A stretch of DNA of 64,000 bases, from the NCBI GenBank assembly GCA_963850765.1, contig CAWKMN010000003.1:1656446-1720445 (forward strand), written 5' to 3'. Source of the stretch: CAWKMN01 sp963850765 (GTDB lineage: Bacteria > Chloroflexota > Anaerolineae > Aggregatilineales > Aggregatilineaceae). Shown here in pieces: positions 1 to 8,936 of the stretch (positions within the stretch are counted from its first letter, which is position 1; every line of letters begins with the position of its first letter). The notes beneath the pieces are model-generated. The model had not been told where the DNA came from. It made no database searches and saw only the letters and a list, made by a program, of their open reading frames with translations. The translations under genes and the position numbers were made by a program.

Positions 1-48
1 TCGCGCTCAGCGCGACTGAAACGAACGGAAAAAAGGAAGGTTCTTTGA
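1..48 (+). CDS. C-terminal tail of an upstream gene (partial)
   Basis: Frame 1 is open from the window edge to a TGA at 46-48, which overlaps the ATG of the next gene as TGATG. The 15 visible residues are basic and carry no recognisable motif. The stop/start overlap is typical of translationally coupled genes, so this may be the end of a gene co-transcribed with the amidase. Too little is visible to be sure it is coding. Confidence 0.3.
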   Translation, partial: SRSARLKRTEKRKVL

Positions 49-824
49 TGGGCACCCTGACCGTATCGCTAATCCAGATGACCGTCCGCAAGAGCGCTCC
101 CCGGACCAACTGGACCACCATGCAGCAGTACGCCGCCGAAGCGGCTCAGCGCGGCGCGGAAGTCGCTATCTTCCCGGAATTGTGGGACGCCGGCACGGCA
201 TATGAGCAGGGCAAGGAGATCGCCAGCTCGCTGAGCGGCGGACTGTTCGCGCAGGTGGTCGCGCTGGCCCGCCAGCATAACCTCTATCTCCTGGGGTCGA
301 TGTACGAAAAACGCGGCACAGGCGTCTACAATACGCTGCCGATCATTGCGCCGCGCCAGGGTGTGATGGGGGCCTACCGCAAAATGCACCTGTTCTCGCT
401 GATGAAGGAGGACAAATGGCTGCTGCCCGGCGAAGCGCCGCTGGCGATCGATATGCCGTGGGGCCGCACGGGGTTCGCCATCTGCTACGATCTGCGCTTC
501 CCGGAGCTTTTCCGCCGTTACGTCGCGGATCGCGTGCAGTTGGTGATCATGCCGATGGCGTGGCCGCATCCGCGCCTGGAACATTACCGCACGCTGCTGC
601 GCGCGCGGGCGATCGAAAACCAGTGTTACATGATCGCCGTCAACCGCGTCGGCACGGACGACGATGGGACGCACTTCTTCGGGCATTCGTGCGTCATCAA
701 CCCGTGGGGCGACATCGTCGTGGAAGCCGGCGAAACGGATGCCCATCTCACCGTGACGATCGATCTGGATCTCGTGGGCCAGGTGCGGCGTGCCCTACCC
801 GCGCTGGAGCATATCCGCCTGTGA
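48..824 (+). CDS. carbon-nitrogen hydrolase (nitrilase superfamily)
   Basis: Predicted cytoplasmic amidase or omega-amidase-like enzyme of 258 residues, the usual length for a single-domain nitrilase-fold protein. The catalytic triad is visible: Glu in IFPEL near residue 44, Lys in YRKMHLF near 113, and Cys in AICYDLRFPE near 147. The family hydrolyses C-N bonds in amides, nitriles or carbamoyl groups through a thioester on the Cys; the substrate cannot be read from sequence. ATG at 48 is preferred over TTG at 45 because AAGGAAGG lies about 8 bases upstream. It overlaps the stop of a possible upstream gene, suggesting coupling. Confidence 0.9.
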   Translation: MGTLTVSLIQMTVRKSAPRTNWTTMQQYAAEAAQRGAEVAIFPELWDAGTAYEQGKEIASSLSGGLFAQVVALARQHNLYLLGSMYEKRGTGVYNTLPIIAPRQGVMGAYRKMHLFSLMKEDKWLLPGEAPLAIDMPWGRTGFAICYDLRFPELFRRYVADRVQLVIMPMAWPHPRLEHYRTLLRARAIENQCYMIAVNRVGTDDDGTHFFGHSCVINPWGDIVVEAGETDAHLTVTIDLDLVGQVRRALPALEHIRL

Positions 825-859
825 GGTTAGCTTGACTTAGAGGGTGTTATGCGCTGTTT

Positions 860-962
860 ACCCCTATCCCCCGTCCGACCTTCGGTCGGCACCCCTTCTC
901 CCCGCACGCGGAGAAAGGAGAGTTGTTCAAGTCCCTCTCCGTTTACGGGGAGGGATTAGGAG
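860..962. repeat. long hairpin-type interspersed repeat, copy A
   Basis: Intergenic element with a short inverted repeat (GTCCGACCTTCGGTCGGC) followed by paired CCCTTCTCCCC/GGGGAGGGA-type arms. Related copies lie at about 2301-2460, 11127-11237, 32795-32925 and 47170-47282. The first part is almost identical to the copy at 32.8 kb. No coding potential is seen. Confidence 0.75.
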
Positions 963-1048
963 GTAAACTCAGACAGTGCCTTTTCACAGGCGATCAAAGT
1001 ACATAACACGCTCTAGCGGTTTTGCTGCTCTCACCAGGACCAAACACC

Positions 1049-2398
1049 GTGTTGCGATTCCGCACAGATCACTTTCCGCCCCAGCTCTGGCTGCTGTTCT
1101 GGGGTACGCTGACCGGCAGCATCGGGCAGAGTATCGTCTGGCCGTTCCTGACCATCTACATCCGCGAACGCCTGGATGTACCGCTGACCACCGTCACGCT
1201 GCTGTTCACGCTGCAAAGCGTCGCCGGTTTTTCCGCGATGGCCATGGTCGGGCCGCTGATGGACCGGCTCGGACGCCGCACGCCTATGATCGCCGGGCTG
1301 GTGCTGAGTGGGCTGTCGTTGGTGTTCATGAGTCAGGCGACCGCGCTGTGGCACTGGGCGGTGCTGCTGCCGATGTACGGCATGGTGAACACGGTGTTTC
1401 GCATCGGCTCGTATGCGATGGTCGCGGATCTGATCGAAGTCGAGCGGCGAGCCGGGGTCTATGCGCTGCTGCGCACGGGGGATAATCTCGGCATTGTATT
1501 CGGACCGGCGCTGGGTGGCTTTCTGGCGCAGGTGGCCTACGTCCTCTCCTATCTGACCGCAGCAGCCACCCAGTTCATCCTGGCGATCTTCGTCTACCGT
1601 ATTATCCGCGAGACGCTGGCGCGGAACACCGGCCCGGACGACGCAGTGCCCGCCGGTCTCGGCTACCGCACGATGCTGCGCGATCGCGCCTTTGCCAACG
1701 TATGGGGCCTGTATATCCTGGCGCAGATCGCCAGTTCCATGGTTTTTGTGCTGCTGGGTCTCTATGTGAAGGAAAACTTTGGCATCTCCGAAGCGCGCTA
1801 TGGGCTGATCATCGGTACCAACGCGGCGATTGTGGTGGCTTTTCAGTACGGAGTCACGCGCCACACGGCCCGCTACTCCCCGCTGCGGACAATGGCGGGC
1901 GGCGCGCTGCTGTACGTGTTCGGCCTGGGGATCTTCGCTATCAGCCGGAGCTTCGCCGGATTTCTATCCGGCATGGTCGTATTTACCGGCGGCGAGATGC
2001 TGCTTGTGCCCACCGCGACCGCCTATGTGGCAAACCTGGCTCCGCTGGCCATGCGCGCCCGGTACATTGGCGTGTTTAGCCTGTCGTTCCGAATTGGGTC
2101 CGGGGTTGGCCCGGTGATCGGCGGCCTGCTGAGCGATCAGATCGCGCCCGCTGCCACGTGGTACGGCGCGATGGTCGTGTGTTCGATCGCGGCGGCAGGA
2201 TTTACGAGGCTGGTTCGGCGGCAAACCACCGCGCGAGCGATTGCGGAGGAATCGAGCGGAAAAGCCAGTCGGGGCGGATTGAGCTGTAATTCGCATTTTG
2301 CCCCATCCCCCGGCCTCTCGCCATTCAAAATGCAGTGGCGGAAGAGGAGTGTCTCAAGTCCCTCTCCACATCTGGGGCGGGATTTAGGGAGAGGCTGA
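1049..2398 (+). CDS. MFS transporter
   Basis: Twelve-helix major facilitator superfamily permease of about 450 residues, in the drug/metabolite exporter style of MdtG. The signature loop between helices 2 and 3 is seen as GPLMDRLGRRTP near residue 75, and a second-half equivalent is weaker. GTG at 1049 is chosen because CCAGG lies just upstream and the first helix follows soon after; a TTG at 1022 would add nine residues. The last ~45 residues are not membrane-like and are translated from an intergenic repeat, so the native stop was probably lost or shifted. Substrate unknown. Confidence 0.85.
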   Translation: MLRFRTDHFPPQLWLLFWGTLTGSIGQSIVWPFLTIYIRERLDVPLTTVTLLFTLQSVAGFSAMAMVGPLMDRLGRRTPMIAGLVLSGLSLVFMSQATALWHWAVLLPMYGMVNTVFRIGSYAMVADLIEVERRAGVYALLRTGDNLGIVFGPALGGFLAQVAYVLSYLTAAATQFILAIFVYRIIRETLARNTGPDDAVPAGLGYRTMLRDRAFANVWGLYILAQIASSMVFVLLGLYVKENFGISEARYGLIIGTNAAIVVAFQYGVTRHTARYSPLRTMAGGALLYVFGLGIFAISRSFAGFLSGMVVFTGGEMLLVPTATAYVANLAPLAMRARYIGVFSLSFRIGSGVGPVIGGLLSDQIAPAATWYGAMVVCSIAAAGFTRLVRRQTTARAIAEESSGKASRGGLSCNSHFAPSPGLSPFKMQWRKRSVSSPSPHLGRDLGRG

Positions 2399-2460
2399 CT
2401 TTGGCATCACCGGCCGAGCGTCTCTCCCAGCTCAGCTGGAGAGGGGCCGGGGGTGAGGCC
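2301..2460. repeat. long hairpin-type interspersed repeat, copy B (two arms)
   Basis: CCCTCTCC-rich sequence and its inverted counterpart (CTCTCCCAGCTCAGCTGGAGAG at about 2421-2442) fill the space between two convergent genes. Both genes read into it: the MFS transporter tail from the left and the helicase tail from the right. It is related to the copies at 0.9, 11.2, 32.8 and 47.2 kb. Confidence 0.7.
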
Positions 2461-3833
2461 GCATGAGCTTAGCGACCCGGCGGCAGACCGATCGAACGAC
2501 TTGCGAGACGCGGATGCCGCACCGTCGCGACGGCGACCGCGACCCCACGCCACCCCGGCGGCGTGAACCGTTGGACGGCCGCTGGGAGCTGCCCCCAGCT
2601 CGATCATCCGATCGAGGAGCCGGGGCTTTTGGAGCGGTCTGCCCGTTCTCGGACTTGCGGAGCGGCTTCAGGTCAGCCCGCGCGGGAACTCCCCGATCTG
2701 ACGCATAGGGATAACCGGCAGCCGCCCGGGGAATATGCATCTGGATCAGACGCTCAATATCGACCAGAAAGGCGCGCTCGTCCGCGTCACACAGCGAATA
2801 CGCCATGCCGGACGCGCCCGCCCGCCCCGTGCGCCCGATCCGATGCACGTAGCTTTCCGGCTCGTTGGGCAGATCGTAGTTGATGACGTGCGAGATATCG
2901 TCCACGTCGATGCCGCGCGCGGCGATGTCGGTCGCCACCAGGACGCGCGTCTGGCCGGTCTTGAAGTTCGCCAGCGCCCGCTCACGCGCTCCCTGCGACT
3001 TGTTGCCATGAATCGCCTCCGCGGAGACCGAGGCGCGTTCCAACTGGCGCACGACTTTGTTCGCGCCGTGTTTGGTCCGCGTGAAGACCAGCACGCGCTT
3101 CATCGCCTTATCGCGCAGCAGATGCTGAAGCAGCGCCGGTTTGTCGGACTTTTCGACAAAATAGACCGACTGCTGAGATCGTTTCCACGGTCGAGGCGGC
3201 GGGCGTCACCGCCACGTACACCGGATCGCGGAGCAGGTTATCGGCCAGATCCTGGATCTCCTCCGGCATAGTGGCCGAAAACAGCAGCGTTTGGCGCTGC
3301 GTGGGCAGTTTGGCGACGATGCGCTGCACGTCGTGGATGAAGCCCATATCGAGCATCCGGTCGGCTTCGTCCAGCACGAGCACTTCGAGCCGGTCCAGCC
3401 GGATATAGCCCTGGCCGATCAGATCGAGCAGGCGGCCCGGCGTCGCGACGAGAATATCCGCGCCGCGCCGCAGGTGTTCGACCTGCGGTTTCTGGTTGAC
3501 ACCCCCGTAGACTGTCACCTGCCGCAGCGACGTGAAGCGGCCATAGGCGTCGAAGCTCTCACCGATCTGCGATGCGAGCTCGCGCGTGGGCGAGAGTACC
3601 AGCGCCCGCAGGTGGCGCGCGCCCTGGCTTGTACGATGCGCGCTCAAGCGCTGCAAGATAGGCAGCGCAAACGCGGCGGTTTTGCCCGTGCCGGTCTGCG
3701 CGCAGCCGAGCAGGTCGCGCCCGGCCAGAACATGCGGAATCGCCTGAGATTGAATCAGGCTCGGTTGGGTATAGCCTTCGGCCTGGACTGCACGCAGCAG
3801 CGGATCGATAAGCTGAAGTTCGTCAAAATGCAT
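2432..3833 (-). CDS. DEAD-box RNA helicase, RhlE-like (frameshifted)
   Basis: ATP-dependent RNA helicase of about 465 residues. The N-terminal frame (3833-3108) shows the Q motif, Walker A AQTGTGKT, PTRELASQ, TPGRLLDL, LDEADRMLDMGF and SATMP. The C-terminal frame (3103-2432) shows HGNKSQGARE, VATDIAARGID and HRIGRTGRAG. The two frames are joined by a one-base deletion near 3172-3182, just after TVETI; restoring a base gives the usual QQSVYFVEKSDKPALL-type linker. Conserved sequence on both sides suggests a sequencing error rather than decay. The tail is basic and Gly/Arg-rich, as in RNA-binding RhlE tails, and its last residues come from the repeat at 2.4 kb. Role: RNA remodelling, ribosome or mRNA turnover. 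Confidence 0.88.
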
Positions 3834-4005
3834 GAGTTGTTTTCACCAATGATGGAGAGCAGTAACCGACACACGCGAGGTTAGCTGAGAAAGACCTGTT
3901 GTGGAATGGCGCGAGATGCGCGGTGCGTGGTTGAAATTCCAATAACAGAAGGAGTATAGCATAGTGCCGTCGGTTTGGCGATGGTACGATTGTGAGCGCA
4001 GCGTA

Positions 4006-4770
4006 TCACGAAAGATCATGTAGGGGAGCACCTCCGTGTGCTCCCTGTCGCTCGAAGCGGACGCCGTGCGTTCGTCGCAGTGGAAAATCGCGGTCCTCCT
4101 GTGAGGCAAAAGCCAGGTGCAGCGCGACCAGCGTTTCCGGGCAGTCCGTCCCGGCGATCTCGCGCAGCACGAGCGGCCCTACCCGTCGCTGATCCTGCGC
4201 GGCAGCAGGCGGCACTTCACCCAATAACCTTCGGTATCGCTCCAAACTCGCCGCGATGGCGCAGACGGCGATTTCCACGCCGTGCAGTCCGGCCGCCCCA
4301 TTGGCATGGGTCGTGACGGCCGGATCGTCGGGTACACGCCAGTTGAGCGGGGTGACATCCTGAATGAGAAAGGGAGCAAATCCGCCGCCAAGCAGGGCCA
4401 GCTTCCAGCGGATCAAGGTGCCATCGCTGCGGCGGCGCTCGCCTGGGATCGCGACGCCCACGTCAAAACCGGCTGACCGCAGGCGCGATACATCCGCGTC
4501 CAGATCAGCCGAGCGCAGCGCGAAACCGGCCAGCCCTTCACCCAATTGCAGCAGCACGCTGAAATCTACCAGTCCGGGCAGCGGAGCTTCGCCGGTTGGG
4601 GCTAATAACTCCAGGTACGTCGAATCGGCGAAGACGATCAGCGCATTATGAGTGGCACGGTTGGTGTGTATCCCGCCGGGCCGCACGGTAAAACCGAGCG
4701 CGCGGTAGTCCTGAATGGCAATATCGAGATCGCGCACCGCGATCACGGCGTGGTCGAGTGTCAGAGACAC
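4006..4770 (-). CDS. VOC (glyoxalase-fold) family protein
   Basis: About 254 residues with a glyoxalase-like domain that starts LDHAVIAVRDLD, the typical VOC opening strand with a metal-ligand-type His. A second half-domain begins LHGVEIAVCAI. Such proteins bind divalent metal and small substrates; the reaction is not predictable here. GTG at 4770 is preferred because GGGGAG lies 8 bases upstream; an ATG at 4809 is also in frame. The last ~20 residues read into a palindromic repeat (4020-4045), so the native C-terminus may be shorter. It is divergent from the cupin gene. Confidence 0.75.
   Translation of the reverse strand: MSLTLDHAVIAVRDLDIAIQDYRALGFTVRPGGIHTNRATHNALIVFADSTYLELLAPTGEAPLPGLVDFSVLLQLGEGLAGFALRSADLDADVSRLRSAGFDVGVAIPGERRRSDGTLIRWKLALLGGGFAPFLIQDVTPLNWRVPDDPAVTTHANGAAGLHGVEIAVCAIAASLERYRRLLGEVPPAAAQDQRRVGPLVLREIAGTDCPETLVALHLAFASQEDRDFPLRRTHGVRFERQGAHGGAPLHDLS
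4020..4045. repeat. short palindromic repeat (GTAGGGG class)
   Basis: GTAGGGGAGCAC, a short loop, then GTGCTCCC. It belongs to a class of palindromes in this window that share GTAGGGG/CCCCTAC outer arms with different inner arms. Confidence 0.7.
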
Positions 4771-4876
4771 GAGTTCATCTCCCCGGCTATCCCGAGCAAT
4801 AGACGACATTATACCAATCGAGGGGGATCCGGTAGAATACATGGCTGGATTCGCACAGCAGGCAAAGGGGATCGCG

Positions 4877-5206
4877 ATGAAAATATCAGGCATCCCGTTC
4901 GGCGTCACCGATTGGAGCGTCATCGAGCCGACCGAGCACCCCGGCATCACCGGGCGGGCGCTCTGGCGGACGCAGCAGTTCGGTGACATCCGCGTCCGGA
5001 TGGTCGATTATACGCCCGGTTATCAGGCGGATCACTGGTGCGAGAAAGGCCATATCCTGCTGTGTCTGGAAGGCCGCCTCGAAACCGAACTGGCCGATGG
5101 CCGCACGTTCGTGTTGACGCCGGGCGTCAGTTATCAGGTGGCGGACGGCGCAGAGCCTCACCGCTCGTCCGCGCCGGTTGGGGCGAAGCTGTTTATTGTC
5201 GATTAG
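4877..5206 (+). CDS. DHCW-motif cupin fold protein
   Basis: Small single-domain beta-barrel protein of 109 residues. The motif ADHWCEKGHILLCLEGRLE matches the DHCW-type cupin family, in which DHWC replaces the usual metal-binding HxH pattern. The function of this family is not established. ATG at 4877 has AAAGGGG directly upstream; an in-frame ATG at 4841 would add 12 residues. The next gene starts 15 bases downstream, so the two are probably co-transcribed. Confidence 0.8.
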   Translation: MKISGIPFGVTDWSVIEPTEHPGITGRALWRTQQFGDIRVRMVDYTPGYQADHWCEKGHILLCLEGRLETELADGRTFVLTPGVSYQVADGAEPHRSSAPVGAKLFIVD

Positions 5207-5221
5207 CGCCGGGGAGCGACC

Positions 5222-5836
5222 ATGCGCCAAGCACTGGATGTTTTTTGGGAAAGTCTGCGCGATTGGTATAACGGCATGGTGGGGCTGGCGGTGCTCAATT
5301 TTCTGTGGTTTGTGCTCAGCCTGACGGTGATTTTGCTGCCACCCGCCACGGCGGGGATCATGGTTGTGATGAACAGCCTCGCGCATGGAACCGGCGCGCA
5401 TCTCAGCGACTTCGGGCCGGCAGTGCGACGCTATGCCTGGGTCAGCTATCGGTGGGCCCTGCTGAATGCTGCGGCTGTCGTGATCTTTCTCGTCGGGTTC
5501 CGTTTTTATGGCGCAATCGGGACGATCGGCGTCTTCATTCAGGTTTTTTTCGTAACGGCCGGCCTGCTGTGGATCGCCACGCAGTTTTACACCTGGCCGT
5601 TCCTGCTGGAACAGGAGGACAAGCGCCTGCGTCTGGCGCTAAAAAATGGCCTGTTTCTGACGCTGGCGAATCCGATCTATACGTTGATTCTGCTCGGTAT
5701 GGTGGCAGTGGCGGTTGTGCTCAGCGCAGTCACGATTTTGCCGATCGCGGTCTTCGCTACCAGTTTTATCGCCCTGCTGGCGAACCGTGCCGTCCGCGAG
5801 CGCCTGATCACCTACGGCAAGCTGCCCACTGTGTGA
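5222..5836 (+). CDS. DUF624/YesL-like membrane protein
   Basis: Integral membrane protein of 204 residues with about five hydrophobic segments. The N-terminal pattern (a W-rich stretch, LNFLWFVLSL, then PPATAGIMVVMNSLAHG) resembles DUF624 (YesL) proteins, often found with carbohydrate uptake genes. No enzyme motif is seen. It follows the cupin gene closely. Only the family resemblance, not a function, can be supported. Confidence 0.6.
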   Translation: MRQALDVFWESLRDWYNGMVGLAVLNFLWFVLSLTVILLPPATAGIMVVMNSLAHGTGAHLSDFGPAVRRYAWVSYRWALLNAAAVVIFLVGFRFYGAIGTIGVFIQVFFVTAGLLWIATQFYTWPFLLEQEDKRLRLALKNGLFLTLANPIYTLILLGMVAVAVVLSAVTILPIAVFATSFIALLANRAVRERLITYGKLPTV

Positions 5837-5847
5837 AAAGACAGCCA

Positions 5848-5873
5848 GGGCGGGTTTGTTAACCCGCCTCTAC
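5848..5873. repeat. short palindromic repeat between convergent genes
   Basis: GGCGGGTT-TGTT-AACCCGCC forms a perfect 8-bp hairpin followed by TCTAC. It sits between two convergent genes and could also act as a bidirectional transcription stop, although no clear T run follows. The same word recurs at 15312-15338. Confidence 0.65.
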
Positions 5874-5909
5874 AAATATGCGGCACAGGGTAGGGAAAAT
5901 GAACGAGCC

Positions 5910-6581
5910 TTACCCGCGGATCGTGCGGATCAGGTCCAGCGTGGAGCGGACCAGCGCGGCGATCTCATCGAACTTGCCCGCCTGCACAAACTCCTTGCGG
6001 ATCAGGTTGCTGCCCATGCCAACACACGCGGCACCCGCCGAGAACCACGCGCGCAGATTGTCCTCATCCGGGCTGACGCCGCCGGTGGGCATCACACGAG
6101 TACGCGGGCGCGGCCCCAATACATCCTTGATGAAGCCCGGCCCGCCAACGGCTGTCCCCGGAAAAGCCTTGACAATCTCGACGCCCCATTCTTCGGCGTG
6201 CGTGATCTCGTTGACGGTCCCGCATCCCGGCATGTAGGGGATCTTGCGGCGGTTGCACAGCCGGGCGACTTCTTCATTGAAGTTGGGGCCGACGACAAAA
6301 TTCGCGCCAAAATTCATAAACAGCGCGGCGGTGGGCGCATCCTCCACCGACCCCACACCGATGATCAGGTCCGGGTACGCCTGGGCGCAGTGTTTGATCA
6401 GCGCCGTGAAGACCTCAATCGCAAAATCGCCGCGGTTGGTGAATTCCAGCACATGCCCGCCGCCGCGACTCAGCGCGCCGGCCACGTTCTGAGCCACCTC
6501 CGCACTGCTGTGATAAAACAGCGGCACCATGCCATCGGCCAGAATGGTGTTCAGCACCGTCAAACGATCAAATCGAGCCAT
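5910..6581 (-). CDS. eda: 2-dehydro-3-deoxy-phosphogluconate / 4-hydroxy-2-oxoglutarate aldolase
   Basis: Class I aldolase of the KDPG family, 223 residues. The Schiff-base Lys is in VEIVKAFPG, the general-base Glu in LEFTNRG, and the phosphate-binding PTGGV loop near residue 170 is present. It cleaves KDPG (or KHG) to pyruvate plus an aldehyde in the Entner-Doudoroff or sugar-acid pathway. ATG at 6581 has GGGAGG about 7 bases upstream; the longer open frame to 6596 is unlikely. The neighbouring DoxX gene runs in the same direction 39 bases upstream. No dehydratase partner is nearby. Confidence 0.88.
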   Translation of the reverse strand: MARFDRLTVLNTILADGMVPLFYHSSAEVAQNVAGALSRGGGHVLEFTNRGDFAIEVFTALIKHCAQAYPDLIIGVGSVEDAPTAALFMNFGANFVVGPNFNEEVARLCNRRKIPYMPGCGTVNEITHAEEWGVEIVKAFPGTAVGGPGFIKDVLGPRPRTRVMPTGGVSPDEDNLRAWFSAGAACVGMGSNLIRKEFVQAGKFDEIAALVRSTLDLIRTIRG

Positions 6582-6620
6582 TTGTAACCTCCCCAAAGTG
6601 TACTATCCATAGACGCAGTT

Positions 6621-7160
6621 TCAGCCGGTTTGGATACGGCCAGTGGTGCCTATGTCGGCGGAAACGTCCGGCTCGGCAGTCAGCTCGCCGCCGCGCACCG
6701 TCGCCCCGATAACCATCGCTGCCGCGATCAGGACGATGTTCTTCACGATGTACTGTCCTTCCAATGTGAGCTTGAACGGAAATACATCCCACACCGCATC
6801 CGGGTTCAGGAAGATGGGTGACACCGCGCCGACCATTTGCAGCACCATGATCAAAATCGTCACGCGCAGATAGCGCCCCGTGATAAACCCCAACCCAATC
6901 AGCATCTCCCACACGCCAAGAAACGGGATAAAAATATCCGAGGGAAGAAACGTGATGGAGTTGCGGATCAGATCCGTGGCCGGGCTGGCATCCGGGAACA
7001 ATTTGAGCGCGCCGAACCAGAAAAATACCACACCTACCGAAATCCGCAAAAACACGATGCCCGTCTCCGCTAACCAGTGCGTAATGGTCCGGTCGATCTG
7101 GTCGAAGCGTTCTCCAAAAATCCGACGCCACATCTGGGGCGCACGGCGGTTATCCTCCAT
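6621..7160 (-). CDS. DoxX family membrane protein
   Basis: Membrane protein of 179 residues with four hydrophobic segments. The first is followed by WFGALKLFP, typical of the DoxX family, and a conserved glycine-rich E-M-L-I-G-L-G segment lies in the second helix. DoxX proteins are linked to quinone or thiosulfate oxidation in some organisms and to envelope stress in others; no specific substrate can be assigned here. ATG at 7160 is preceded by AAAGGA. An upstream in-frame ATG at 7178 (MQKGHTM) is less well placed. Confidence 0.78.
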   Translation of the reverse strand: MEDNRRAPQMWRRIFGERFDQIDRTITHWLAETGIVFLRISVGVVFFWFGALKLFPDASPATDLIRNSITFLPSDIFIPFLGVWEMLIGLGFITGRYLRVTILIMVLQMVGAVSPIFLNPDAVWDVFPFKLTLEGQYIVKNIVLIAAAMVIGATVRGGELTAEPDVSADIGTTGRIQTG

Positions 7161-7250
7161 GGTGTGTCCTTTCTGCATCCCACCTTTTACGGGATGGGGC
7201 AATGCAGGCTTATTAGGTTATCTTCTAAGAGCGAAATATATTGTATCGTG

Positions 7251-8156
7251 ATGGTTATACCCATGCGTCGAGTCCTGGCGTTTATCCGCTTAAGCCGTTT
7301 TCACTTTTTGCCGCTGTCGGTGTTATGCCATGCGGTGGGATTGGCGTGGGTCCATCACGAGGGAAAAACGATTGATGACCGGCTGCTGGTCCACGGACTG
7401 ATCATCCAGCTTCTCATCCAACTCAGCGCGGCATATGTAAATGATTACTGGGATCAGCCCACCGACCGGCTCAACCAGCGCCGCACGCTGCTTTCGGGCG
7501 GGAGCGGCGAACTGACGACCGGCATTTTGCCGCCGGTTATCGCCCTGATCGCCGCCGCGGTGTGCCAGCTTACGGCATTCGCGTGGGCGCTGGTGGTGGG
7601 ACTGCCCACCACGAGTTACCTCATCCTGCTGGCTGTGGCGCTCATCGCCATCTTTTATACTACGCCGCCGCTCAAGTTCGCCTGGCGCGGCCTGGGTGAG
7701 TTCACCACGGCCATGGTTGCGGCCCTGCTGGTTCCGCAGTGGGCGTACAGTCTGCACACCGGGCGGATCAGCCTGGATCTGCTGGCCGTCCAGATGCCGC
7801 TGCTGCCGTTCATCATGACCCTGTTTGTCGCCATTGCCGCACCAGATTACGACGCGGATCGCCAGGTCAATAAGCGCACGCTGGCAGTGATTTTCGGTAT
7901 GCGCCACGTCGCCCGCCTGTACGCCATCCTGACGGCATTGGGGTATGGCATGGCGGTGATCTTCTGGTGGGGCCAGGTGCCGATCGCGGTGGGGGCGGCG
8001 GCGCTGATCTGCCTCCCGATCGCGGTCTGGGCGTGGGCCGGGCTGCACTTCCATCGCTACCCGGACCACTCGGCCCTGGCATCGATCATCCGCGCCGGGC
8101 TCACACCATTGATCCTGCTCGTTGTGCTGGTCGCCGCGCTGCGGCTCACACCCTGA
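7251..8156 (+). CDS. UbiA-family prenyltransferase, MenA-like
   Basis: Polytopic membrane enzyme of about 300 residues. The first Asp-rich motif is NDYWDQPTDRLN near residue 70 and the second is DYDADRQVNKRTL near 205; both bind the Mg-pyrophosphate of the prenyl donor. The GGSG segment after the first motif resembles MenA (1,4-dihydroxy-2-naphthoate prenyltransferase), so a menaquinone role is plausible but not shown. The start is either ATG 7251 or ATG 7263; neither has a strong ribosome-binding site. No other quinone genes are adjacent. A second UbiA gene lies at 28.5 kb. Confidence 0.8.
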   Translation: MVIPMRRVLAFIRLSRFHFLPLSVLCHAVGLAWVHHEGKTIDDRLLVHGLIIQLLIQLSAAYVNDYWDQPTDRLNQRRTLLSGGSGELTTGILPPVIALIAAAVCQLTAFAWALVVGLPTTSYLILLAVALIAIFYTTPPLKFAWRGLGEFTTAMVAALLVPQWAYSLHTGRISLDLLAVQMPLLPFIMTLFVAIAAPDYDADRQVNKRTLAVIFGMRHVARLYAILTALGYGMAVIFWWGQVPIAVGAAALICLPIAVWAWAGLHFHRYPDHSALASIIRAGLTPLILLVVLVAALRLTP

Positions 8157-8235
8157 CAAGACTCCACCGGCAAGCAGGTTTCAGCTTGCCGGCAGATTGA
8201 TTTGCTTATTCGGTTGTAGCCAGGATCAGTACCCG

Positions 8236-8742
8236 TCAGCGGGGCAGCCGCCGGTTCCACTGATCGTACACATCGTTATCGACATCGTAGTAGTAGGGTG
8301 CAGCACCGGCGCGGATGTCGTCACCCATGACATCCTCGAACGGCTCCACCGATTCGTCGTCAATGATCGCAACCAGCGCGGACGAGCCGGGCGCGAGCTT
8401 CTTCTTGATGCTCTCGACCACATCCCGGTCAATGCCCAGGTCGATCAGCGCGGCGGATACACCGCCGGTCGCGGCTCCTGCGGCGGCTCCTACAATCGCC
8501 CCGCCCGGACCCGCCATCAGGCCGATCAGGCCGCCCACGATCGCGCCCACCATGGTACCCGACCCGGCTCCCACGTCGTTCTTATCATCCACGTGGACCG
8601 AGCCATCCATCTCTTTGCGGATCACCGCGGCACCCTCAATATCCAGGATGTCTTCGCCTTGCATCCGCTTCAGTTGTTCGAGCCGTCGGGCGGCACCATT
8701 CATGTCTTCGTAAACGATCACCATTACTCGGCGGAAGTCCAT
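8236..8742 (-). CDS. DUF1269-type glycine-zipper protein
   Basis: Protein of 168 residues. The centre is a Gly/Ala-rich hydrophobic hairpin (AIVGGLIGLMAGPGGAIVG and following, residues ~65-100), flanked by acidic hydrophilic parts. This layout matches DUF1269 proteins, proposed membrane-associated stress proteins with no proven function. The end is unusually rich in Tyr and Asp (APYYYDVDNDVYDQW). ATG at 8742 has AGGAAGG upstream. It is divergent from the KimA-like permease. Confidence 0.7.
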   Translation of the reverse strand: MDFRRVMVIVYEDMNGAARRLEQLKRMQGEDILDIEGAAVIRKEMDGSVHVDDKNDVGAGSGTMVGAIVGGLIGLMAGPGGAIVGAAAGAATGGVSAALIDLGIDRDVVESIKKKLAPGSSALVAIIDDESVEPFEDVMGDDIRAGAAPYYYDVDNDVYDQWNRRLPR

Positions 8743-8936
8743 GGTATATTCCTTCCTCGCTATCGAAATCACAGCTAGAAATCGCAGAGACTCCTTTTTG
8801 TCGCTTGGTCTCCACACATGCGCATTCTAAATCAGGAATCGGCTCCTGACATGAGCGCAGTGGGGGATTACCAGATAGGCCATCCGGGCGAAGTTAAACC
8901 GGCATAAAGTGCCTATGGATCTGCGGGAATTTCTGC

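Noticed and set aside
5856..6587. Plus-strand open frame of 243 codons opposite the KDPG aldolase gene
   Set aside because: The aldolase on the other strand has its Schiff-base and phosphate motifs and a good ribosome site; this frame has neither motif nor plausible start.
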